6,872 nt of DNA from the NCBI GenBank assembly GCA_022508685.1, contig JAFLUS010000104.1, positions 1-6,872 of the forward strand, given 5' to 3'. This DNA comes from Prevotellaceae bacterium. Lineage in GTDB: Bacteria > Bacteroidota > Bacteroidia > Bacteroidales > Bacteroidaceae. The position numbers and the translations under genes were made by a program. Of the stretch, positions 1-5,578 are shown one piece after another. The notes under the pieces were generated by a model. The model ran no database searches. It was not told where the DNA came from and saw nothing but the letters and a program-made list of their open reading frames with translations. The number at the start of each line of letters is the position of its first letter. Positions within the stretch are counted from its first letter, which is position 1.

Positions 1-56
1 CACTCCAAATTTTGAGTTTGTACACCTTTGATTATCAGCAAGTTAAGAAAACGCCG

Positions 57-121
57 ATTTTAACACTTAAATGTTAATTTTAACACTAATTGTTAAATTT
101 TGTCCCCAAATTTTAACAATT
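57..121. repeat. Cluster of TTAACA/TGTTAA palindromes
   Basis: ATTTTAACA occurs at 57-65, 77-85 and 110-118. The first two copies are each followed by an inverted TGTTAA (72-77 and 91-96), giving palindromes at 60-77 (6-nt spacer) and 80-96 (5-nt spacer) whose starts are 20 bp apart. In addition, 88-102 pairs with 107-121 around a TCCC loop with 14 of 15 pairs matching. Paired half-sites at about two helical turns upstream of a promoter suggest an operator array. An intrinsic terminator is less likely because the stem is almost entirely A/T. The protein that would bind is unknown. Confidence 0.5.
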
Positions 122-187
122 CGAGACCCCCGATGAAAATTTCTGCAGAGTATAGTGTTTTTTCGACCACTTTTCGGAGTTTTTTTG

Positions 188-195
188 TACCTTTG
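188..195 (+). promoter_or_regulatory. Bacteroidetes -7 promoter element (TACCTTTG)
   Basis: TACCTTTG matches the Bacteroidetes primary sigma -7 consensus TAnnTTTG exactly. No clear TTTG is seen at the expected -33 distance, only a T-run around 158-163. Transcription would begin near 199-203, leaving a leader of roughly 15-20 nt before the ATG at 218. A small inverted repeat, CTTTG-5 nt-CAAAG (191-205), overlaps the box and the predicted start point. Confidence 0.65.
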
Positions 196-217
196 CTTGT
201 CAAAGACTTTTACACCT

Positions 218-1825
218 ATGCGCCACAAGTATTTTGCACTCGTCGCAGCAACGCTGCTCGCATGCAGTTGCACCACCAACACACCGAAAGCCAACGATAC
301 GGACAGCGAGGCAGACACGCTGACCGCGGCAGAACCTGAACGCATCATTCCGCTCGAAGAGCAGTTTCTGCCCGACACCATCTTTCCGTCGGTAGAGAGC
401 GTCACCTTCGTCGTCGACCATGCCGACACCCTTCCCGCACCGCTCAAGGACCTCGACGACCGCTATGCCGACAGCCCCAACGTCATGGCGTTCCGCAAGA
501 ACCTGCTGCGCAATGCCGACTTCGGAGGCACCGTCGAGGGAACGCCCGACACGATTGAAGTGGCATGGCGGTTCGACACCGACAACGACCAACGCGAAAC
601 GAAATTCGGTCGCTGGGGCGGCGGAACGGGGTGGAGCGGACAGCCCGTCTATGTCCGTTGGAGCGCCGACGACATGGCTGCATTCCGAGCCTCATCGCCC
701 GGACTGACCGACGACTTCGACGACGAAGAAATCTTCATCGGTTCGCTCTGCAACAAGGTCTATTTCATCAACTACAAGACGGGCAAGCCATCGCGCACCC
801 CCATCGACGTCACCAACGTCGTCAAGGGCAGCATGTCGCTCGACCCCGAACTGAAGAACCTCTACGTCGGACAGGGCGTCCCCCACTCCAACCCCTTCGG
901 CAACCTCGTCATCGACCTCCTCGCCCACGAGCGCACGCAGCAGTTCGACCGCGACCCCAAGGCATGGCGCGGATGGGGAGCCTTCGACTCCTCGCCCATC
1001 GTGGCAGGCGGCTACCTCTTCTGGGCAGGCGAGAACGGCAGCCTTTACAAATACGAACGCTCGCAAGGTTCCCTCCGCCGCATCAGCACCCTGCGCTACC
1101 GCGTCCGCGGTGCCGCACCCGGCATCGAGTCGAGCATCTGCGTCTACCGCAACTATGGCTACTTCGGCGACAACCACGGCAACATCCTCTGCGTCAACCT
1201 CAACACCATGAACCCCGTGTGGTACTACTACAACCACGACGACACGGACGGCACCATCGTCTGCCGCGAAGAACAGGGAACGCCCTATCTCTACACCGCT
1301 TGTGAAATCGACAAGCAGGGCACCGACGCCACTTGCTATTTCGTCAAACTCAACGGACTCACCGGCGAATGCGTATGGGAACAGCGCATCCCCTGCCGCC
1401 AACTCACCATCGGCGAGAAGCACTTCGACGGCGGAATGTACTGCACGCCGCTGCTCGGCACAGGCGATGCCGACGGCCTCATCTTCGCCAACATCTGTCA
1501 GGACAGCCGCACAGGCAACAAAGGCGAACTCCTCGCCCTCCACACTGCCGACGGCTCCATTGCCTACGCCGTCCCCTACCCCACATGGGCATGGTCGTCG
1601 CCCGTGGCATTCCACAACGAACGCCGCGAAATGTTCATCTTCACCGGCGATTCGCACGGAAACGCCTACATCATCCGCGCCACGACAGGCGAAGTCCTGT
1701 ACCGGCAACGCATCGGCAACAATTTCGAATCGTCGCCCATCGTCGTGGGCAACACCGCCGTCGTCGGTTCGCGCGGCAACGGCATCTACAAGATGGTGAT
1801 ACGCCAACGCGACACCAATCCCTAA
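218..1825 (+). CDS. Beta-propeller (PQQ-like repeat) lipoprotein
   Basis: This encodes a 535-residue envelope protein. The N-terminus has a short basic stretch, a hydrophobic core and a lipobox, LLAC, with Cys16 as the lipidated residue. An acidic, low-complexity linker follows (about 20-50). From about residue 168 onward, blade-like repeats appear: EIFIGS (171-176), WGAFDSSPIVAGG (from 253), DNHGNILCVN (around 318), WAWSSPV (457-463) and TTGEVLYRQRIGNNFESSPI (from 489). The alternation of SSP(I/V) and G-(D/N)-x-x-G motifs is typical of PQQ_2/BamB-like propellers. These folds are usually scaffolds, and nothing shows that PQQ is bound. Residues 90-165, including a Gly/Trp-rich RWGGGTGWSGQP segment, do not read as blades. 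The frame is open back to a GTG at 155, but the ATG at 218 is chosen because the -7 box lies inside that extension and the signal peptide begins here. A secreted hydrolase gene follows after 22 bp. The specific function is unknown. Confidence 0.85.
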   Translation: MRHKYFALVAATLLACSCTTNTPKANDTDSEADTLTAAEPERIIPLEEQFLPDTIFPSVESVTFVVDHADTLPAPLKDLDDRYADSPNVMAFRKNLLRNADFGGTVEGTPDTIEVAWRFDTDNDQRETKFGRWGGGTGWSGQPVYVRWSADDMAAFRASSPGLTDDFDDEEIFIGSLCNKVYFINYKTGKPSRTPIDVTNVVKGSMSLDPELKNLYVGQGVPHSNPFGNLVIDLLAHERTQQFDRDPKAWRGWGAFDSSPIVAGGYLFWAGENGSLYKYERSQGSLRRISTLRYRVRGAAPGIESSICVYRNYGYFGDNHGNILCVNLNTMNPVWYYYNHDDTDGTIVCREEQGTPYLYTACEIDKQGTDATCYFVKLNGLTGECVWEQRIPCRQLTIGEKHFDGGMYCTPLLGTGDADGLIFANICQDSRTGNKGELLALHTADGSIAYAVPYPTWAWSSPVAFHNERREMFIFTGDSHGNAYIIRATTGEVLYRQRIGNNFESSPIVVGNTAVVGSRGNGIYKMVIRQRDTNP

Positions 1826-1847
1826 TCTCCATTCAGCATCGACACCT

Positions 1848-2660
1848 ATGACATTCAAACGACTCACCCTCGCAGCCACATTCCTTGCGTGCACGCTCTC
1901 CCTCCTTGCGCAGAAGGACGTGCTCACCGCCAAGCGCAACGTGCTGCACAACAACTACAATTTCTGGGTCTACACGCCCGAAAACTACGAAGAAATGGGA
2001 GCGGAAACGCCCGTCATCATCTTTCTGCACGGCGCCAGCCTGTGCGGGCACAACCTGTCCAGCGTGCGCCGTTACGGGCCTCTGCAAGCCATCGAAATGG
2101 GAATGCGCATTCCCGCACTCGTCATCGCGCCCCAGAACCCGGGCGGCTCGTGGAACCCGAAAAAACTCAACGACCTGCTCGAGTGGACCAAGCAGCACTA
2201 TGCTTGCGACTCCACCCGCGTCTACGTCTTGGGCATGAGCCTCGGCGGCTACGGCACGATGGATTTCTGCGGCACCTATCCCGAAAAGATTGCAGCAGGC
2301 ATGGCACTCTGCGGCGGCACCACCCTCAAGGACAAGAAAGGCGGTTTGGGCACACTGCCCTTCTGGATTATGCACGGCACGGCAGACCGCGCCATCAACA
2401 TCAGCCGTTCGCGCGACGTCGTCAACGCCCTCAAGGCTGCCAAAGAGGACACCCGTCTCCGCTACGACTGGATTTCCGGAGCCTCCCACGGCGCATTGGC
2501 ACGCCTCTTCTACGTCAAGAAAACCTACGACTGGCTATTTTCGCACACCACCGCCGACCCCGAACGTGCCGTCAACCGCGACATCACCATATCGCCATCG
2601 GACACGAAGAACGCCTATCGTTCCATTCCCAAGCGCACACACTCGCTGCAAGTGAAATAG
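1848..2660 (+). CDS. Secreted alpha/beta hydrolase (esterase-like)
   Basis: This is a 270-residue serine hydrolase of the prolyl-oligopeptidase/CE1-like esterase type. The alpha/beta hydrolase elements appear in order: oxyanion strand FLHGAS (59-64), nucleophile elbow GMSLGG with Ser131, acid loop HGTADR with Asp180, and catalytic His in GASHGAL (His214). A complete triad is therefore present. Residues 1-21 form a signal peptide with probable cleavage between Ala21 and Gln22. FLAC at 12-15 is a weak alternative lipobox. Likely substrates are ester bonds on polysaccharides or small acyl compounds; the sequence does not decide. The tail after about residue 235 is polar and basic and goes beyond the usual last helix of the fold. 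The gene lies 22 bp after the propeller lipoprotein with no promoter between, so the two are probably co-transcribed and act in the same envelope compartment. Confidence 0.88.
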   Translation: MTFKRLTLAATFLACTLSLLAQKDVLTAKRNVLHNNYNFWVYTPENYEEMGAETPVIIFLHGASLCGHNLSSVRRYGPLQAIEMGMRIPALVIAPQNPGGSWNPKKLNDLLEWTKQHYACDSTRVYVLGMSLGGYGTMDFCGTYPEKIAAGMALCGGTTLKDKKGGLGTLPFWIMHGTADRAINISRSRDVVNALKAAKEDTRLRYDWISGASHGALARLFYVKKTYDWLFSHTTADPERAVNRDITISPSDTKNAYRSIPKRTHSLQVK

Positions 2661-2673
2661 GAACGAAGCAAAA

Positions 2674-2725
2674 CGAAAATGCCTCCGAAGTGCTCACATC
2701 CTGAGACTTCGGAGGCATTGTTTCG
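2674..2725. terminator. Two-way terminator between convergent genes
   Basis: A perfect 13-bp stem pairs 2678-2690 with 2707-2719. It extends outward by CGAA/TTCG (2674-2677 with 2722-2725) across a 2-nt bulge. Inside the loop, CTCA (2693-2696) pairs with TGAG (2702-2705). The minus-strand exit has the better U-rich tail (ATTTTCGTTTTG). The plus-strand exit is weaker. Its position between the stops of the hydrolase and the DUF3467 gene fits use by both. Confidence 0.8.
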
Positions 2726-2745
2726 GCCGTGCAGACAGCACCGCG

Positions 2746-3072
2746 TCAGGCTTCAGCCGGATTGATGTTGAACGGCGCAATGGTGCTGCCGGGGACGGGC
2801 CCGCGACGCTGCGACTGCTGGATTTCGCCAAACTGCTGTTCAAACTTCTTGATGTTTTCCTGCAACGCAAAGAGCAGGCGTTTGGCATGTTCGGGCGCCA
2901 TGACCACACGGCTGCGCACGTCAGCCTTCGGAAGGCCGGGCATCATGGCAGCAAAGTCGATGACAAATTCGGAAGACGAGTGTGTCAGAATGGCAAGGTT
3001 GGCATATACACCCTGCGCCACTTCGGGCTTCAGTTCAATCTGAAGTTGCGGTTGTTTCTGTTCGTTTGACAT
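2746..3072 (-). CDS. DUF3467 family protein
   Basis: This encodes a small cytoplasmic protein of 108 residues, typical for DUF3467 (PF11950). Conserved-looking segments are GVYANLAILTHSSSEFVIDF (21-40) and, after GLPKADV, SRVVMAPEHAKRLLFALQEN (54-73), ending in a charged amphipathic helix KKFEQQFG (75-82). There is no signal peptide or membrane span. The start at 3072 (MSNEQKQ) is preferred over an in-frame ATG at 3138, because the predicted -7 box at 3116-3123 lies inside the longer version and the extra 22 residues are unlike the rest. The biochemical role is unknown. From memory, relatives in Bacteroides often lie next to RNA polymerase genes; here the gene stands alone, convergent with the hydrolase and divergent from the MATE gene. 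Its codon use is less C-biased than that of the large neighbours. Confidence 0.85.
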   Translation of the reverse strand: MSNEQKQPQLQIELKPEVAQGVYANLAILTHSSSEFVIDFAAMMPGLPKADVRSRVVMAPEHAKRLLFALQENIKKFEQQFGEIQQSQRRGPVPGSTIAPFNINPAEA

Positions 3073-3115
3073 ATACGATAAGGGATAAATAGTGTAAAAA
3101 CTCCTAAAGAATGTG

Positions 3116-3123
3116 CAAAGATA
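3116..3123 (-). promoter_or_regulatory. -7 promoter element for the DUF3467 gene
   Basis: On the minus strand this reads TATCTTTG, an exact TAnnTTTG match. Transcription would start near 3110 and give a leader of about 35-40 nt to the ATG at 3072. No good TTTG is found at the usual -33 distance; that position coincides with the -7 box of the divergent MATE promoter. Confidence 0.65.
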
Positions 3124-3145
3124 TGGATATTTTTTCAATTATTCG

Positions 3146-3153
3146 TAACTTTG
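3146..3153 (+). promoter_or_regulatory. -7 promoter element for the MATE operon
   Basis: TAACTTTG matches TAnnTTTG exactly. The predicted start point is about 3157-3161, giving a leader of about 40 nt to the ATG at 3200. The -33 region would fall around 3120-3127, on top of the -7 box of the opposite promoter. Only a T-rich run at 3129-3135 is seen there, not a clear TTTG. Confidence 0.65.
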
Positions 3154-3199
3154 CCAACCGAAAGACTGAAAAATCGGTTTTCTTCTCCAAAGCAGACGT

Positions 3200-4693
3200 A
3201 TGGGACTGACGCAGAAAAAAATGAGCCGCACCGACTTGTTGCTGGAGCGCGTACGCAGTGGAGGTGAAGCCATCACACGCCGCGAACAGATAGAATTGAC
3301 GGCGCGATTGGCTTTGCCCGCCATTCTTGCCCAGATTTCGAGCATCATCATGGAATATATTGATGCGTCGATGGTGGGGCAGTTGGGTGCCAACGGGTCG
3401 GCAAGCATCGGTCTGGTCGCCACCACCACATGGCTGTTCTGGGGACTGGGTTCGTCGGTTGCGACAGGATTTTCCGTACAGGTTGCCCACCGCATCGGGG
3501 CACGCGATGCTGCCGGTGCACGCAGCGTGTTGCGTCAGGCATTTGTCGTGGCCATTGGTTTCAGTCTGCTGCTGATGACGGTGGGATTGTCCATTGCCCA
3601 TAGCCTGCCGATATGGTTGGGCGGCGACGCCGACATTACGCAAGGTGCGACCATGTACTTCATCGTATTCGCCCTCACCATGCCGCTGTTCGAAATGAAC
3701 TATCTGATGAGTTCCATGCTCCGATGCAGCGGCAACGTCAAGGTGCCGAGCATGCTCAATGTGATGATGTGCGTGCTCGACGTCGTATTCAATTTCTTTC
3801 TGATTTTTCCTACGCGAGAAATCAGCGTCTGCGGTGTCGAACTCACCATCTGGGGTGCCGACCTCGGCATCATGGGCGCTGCACTCGGCACGTTGCTGGC
3901 AGAAGTCGCCAGCGGCATTCCGCTTTTCTATTTCCTTTGCTACCGCTCACCCCAATTGTGCCTGTTCGGTCGACGCCGCAGCGAACGTGCCCCACTTTCC
4001 GCCTTCCGCCCCACCCGGCGCGTATTGCTGAAAGCCGTTAAAATCGGTATGCCGATTGCCTGCGAACGCATCATCATGTGCGGAGCGCAAATCACCACGA
4101 CGCGCATCGTCGCTCCGCTCGGCAAGTTTGCCATTGCTGCCAACGCCCTCGGCGTGAATGCCGAAAGCCTTTGCTACATGCCGGGATATGGCATCAGCGA
4201 TGCCGCCACCACCCTCGTCGGACAGAGCATCGGTGCCAAGCGACAGGACCTTGCGCGGCAGTTTGCCCGCATCACCGTGTCGATGGGCATCGCCGTGATG
4301 ACCCTCATGGGCATCTTGATGTACATTGCCGCCCCCGTCATGATGGGCATCCTGTCGCCCGTCCCCGAAATTGTGGAACTCGGTGTGGAGGCACTGCGCA
4401 TCGAAGCCTTTGCCGAACCGATGTTCGCCGCCTCTATCGTATGCTACGGCGTCTGCGTCGGTGCCGGCGACACACTCATTCCCTCGTGCATGAACCTCGG
4501 TGCGATATGGGCATTCCGCATCACGCTCGCCCTCATCCTCGCACCCACAATGGGGCTGAACGGCGTCTGGCTCGCCATGTGCATCGAATTGTGCCTGCGC
4601 GGCATCATGTTCCTCCTTCGGCTGCGGTCGGGACGATGGATACCGAAAGACTTGCGGAAGGACACGCCGGCAGCCACCGCGACATCACACTGA
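3200..4693 (+). CDS. MATE family efflux transporter
   Basis: This is a 497-residue inner-membrane exporter of the MATE (multi-antimicrobial extrusion) family, which expels organic compounds in exchange for Na+ or H+. About twelve hydrophobic segments are visible, in two six-helix halves joined by a basic loop near 249-275 (FGRRRSERAP). Family motifs include MVGQLGANGSASIGL (58-72), SVQVAHRIGA (92-101), SSMLRCSGNVKVPSMLNV (171-188, with N198 further on), LVGQSIGAKRQDLARQ (339-354) and CVGAGDTLIPS (419-429). Length and the repeated half-motifs are normal. The ATG at 3200 is used; an ATG at 3221 (residue 8), directly preceded by a run of A as is common at Bacteroidetes starts, is a real alternative. 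Leu codons in the first third are often TTG, unlike neighbouring genes. The DUF3737 gene follows after 33 bp without a promoter, so this is probably the first gene of a three-gene operon. The substrate is unknown. Confidence 0.92.
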   Translation: MGLTQKKMSRTDLLLERVRSGGEAITRREQIELTARLALPAILAQISSIIMEYIDASMVGQLGANGSASIGLVATTTWLFWGLGSSVATGFSVQVAHRIGARDAAGARSVLRQAFVVAIGFSLLLMTVGLSIAHSLPIWLGGDADITQGATMYFIVFALTMPLFEMNYLMSSMLRCSGNVKVPSMLNVMMCVLDVVFNFFLIFPTREISVCGVELTIWGADLGIMGAALGTLLAEVASGIPLFYFLCYRSPQLCLFGRRRSERAPLSAFRPTRRVLLKAVKIGMPIACERIIMCGAQITTTRIVAPLGKFAIAANALGVNAESLCYMPGYGISDAATTLVGQSIGAKRQDLARQFARITVSMGIAVMTLMGILMYIAAPVMMGILSPVPEIVELGVEALRIEAFAEPMFAASIVCYGVCVGAGDTLIPSCMNLGAIWAFRITLALILAPTMGLNGVWLAMCIELCLRGIMFLLRLRSGRWIPKDLRKDTPAATATSH

Positions 4694-4713
4694 ACGATTA
4701 ACATTAAACATAT

Positions 4714-4720
4714 AGGAAGA
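4714..4720 (+). promoter_or_regulatory. Shine-Dalgarno-like site before DUF3737
   Basis: AGGAAGA lies 6 nt upstream of the ATG at 4727, within the 33-bp MATE-DUF3737 gap. It is the only purine-rich SD-like site well placed before a start in this window, and Bacteroidetes seldom depend on such sites. It supports the chosen DUF3737 start. Confidence 0.4.
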
Positions 4721-4726
4721 CAACGT

Positions 4727-5578
4727 ATGAAGACGATTAGCAACCAAGAGTTCTGCGGTGAACGTCCGCTGTTTGAATCACACGGACTGCGCCTCGAACA
4801 TGTGAAAATCGGTGAAGGCGAATCCGCCATCAAGGAATGTAGCGACATAGAGGCGGAAGACTGCTACTTCGAAGGCAAATACCCATTCTGGCACGTCCAC
4901 AACTTCCGTATCCACCGCTGCCACTTCGACGTCGGCGCACGCTCCGCACTGTGGTACAGCAGCAACCTTCGGATGACCGACACCGTGATTGACGGGCCGA
5001 AGATGTTCCGCGAAATGGACGGCATTTTCATGGATAACGTCCGCATCAACGACGCCGACGAAATCTTTTGGCGCTGCCGCAATCTCGACATCCACAATCT
5101 GGAAATCCACGACGGCACCTATCCCTTCATGTTCTGCGAGAACATCCGCATCGACGGACTGAAGAGCGATTCGAAATACGTGTTCCAATACTGCAAGAAC
5201 GTGGAAATCCACAATGCACACATCGTGACGAAAGACTCCTTCTGGGAGTGCGAGAACATCACGATTTACGACTCCGTCCTCGACGGCGAATACCTTGCTT
5301 GGCACTCCAAGAACGTGCGCCTCGTGAATTGTCATCTTGCCGGCGAACAACTGCTCTGCTACGCCCACGACCTCGTGCTCGAAAACTGCACCTTCGCACC
5401 CGACTGCGACCGCGTATTCGAATACAGCACCGTCGAAGCCGACATCCGCGGACACATCGAAAACATCAAGAACCCCAGCAGCGGACACATCGTTGCCGAC
5501 TCCATCGGCAGCGTCACCATAGACGAGAACATCAAGCAACCCGCCGATTGTATCATTCAAACAAGAAGCCAAGCATGA
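4727..5578 (+). CDS. DUF3737 family solenoid (beta-helix) protein
   Basis: This 283-residue protein has no signal peptide or membrane segment, so it is probably cytoplasmic. Length and sequence character fit DUF3737 (PF12541), whose function I do not know. From about residue 36 to 235 it consists of some ten coils of 19-21 residues, each with an aromatic-rich turn, then x-N-(I/L/V)-x-(I/L), a short turn and a second strand. The Asn/Asp position recurs at D40, N59, N80, (G99), N119, N139, N158, N177, N196 and D215. This is the signature of a right-handed parallel beta-helix with an Asn ladder. Two residues before it, Cys38, 117, 137, 156 and 175 line up; six residues after it, Cys46, 65, 202 and 221 line up. 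No catalytic site is evident. The stop overlaps the start of the PatB-like gene (ATGA), so translation is probably coupled. The family name is from recognition, the fold from the repeat. Confidence 0.87.
   Translation: MKTISNQEFCGERPLFESHGLRLEHVKIGEGESAIKECSDIEAEDCYFEGKYPFWHVHNFRIHRCHFDVGARSALWYSSNLRMTDTVIDGPKMFREMDGIFMDNVRINDADEIFWRCRNLDIHNLEIHDGTYPFMFCENIRIDGLKSDSKYVFQYCKNVEIHNAHIVTKDSFWECENITIYDSVLDGEYLAWHSKNVRLVNCHLAGEQLLCYAHDLVLENCTFAPDCDRVFEYSTVEADIRGHIENIKNPSSGHIVADSIGSVTIDENIKQPADCIIQTRSQA

Larger units (their letters stand above)
1..217. other. AT-rich intergenic control region
   Basis: This stretch has no supportable gene: its base composition is AT-rich, unlike the C-rich genes that follow, and no frame shows the local NNC codon habit. 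It holds three copies of ATTTTAACA (57-65, 77-85, 110-118), palindromes built from TTAACA and TGTTAA, an imperfect hairpin at 88-121 and a Bacteroidetes-type -7 box at 188-195. It most likely carries the promoter and control sites for the lipoprotein/hydrolase unit. Part of it could instead be the 3' region of a gene lying outside the window. Confidence 0.7.

Noticed and set aside
17..30. Possible promoter at the left edge (TTTG then CACCTTTG)
   Set aside because: The -7 box lacks the TA, and the TTTG is far too close for a -33 element. No gene starts within a short distance.
1859..1892. Lipobox in the hydrolase signal peptide (FLAC, Cys15)
   Set aside because: Phe is unusual at the first lipobox position, and a normal signal peptidase I site (LLA before Gln22) follows. 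It is kept only as an alternative in the gene entry.
692..1954. Long minus-strand open frame (420 codons) antisense to the propeller lipoprotein
   Set aside because: The strong NNC bias on the plus strand removes stops from the mirrored frame. The product is a Val/Ala/Asp-rich string with no domain logic, and it runs across two real genes.
3073..3138. 22-residue N-terminal extension of the DUF3467 protein
   Set aside because: The aromatic and hydrophobic string could pass for a signal peptide, but the -7 box at 3116-3123 lies within it and the domain starts after MSNEQ.
5068..5574. 169-codon N-terminal extension of the PatB-like frame
   Set aside because: It overlaps DUF3737 in another frame and is an Arg/His/Pro-rich shadow. 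The family N-terminus begins at 5575.
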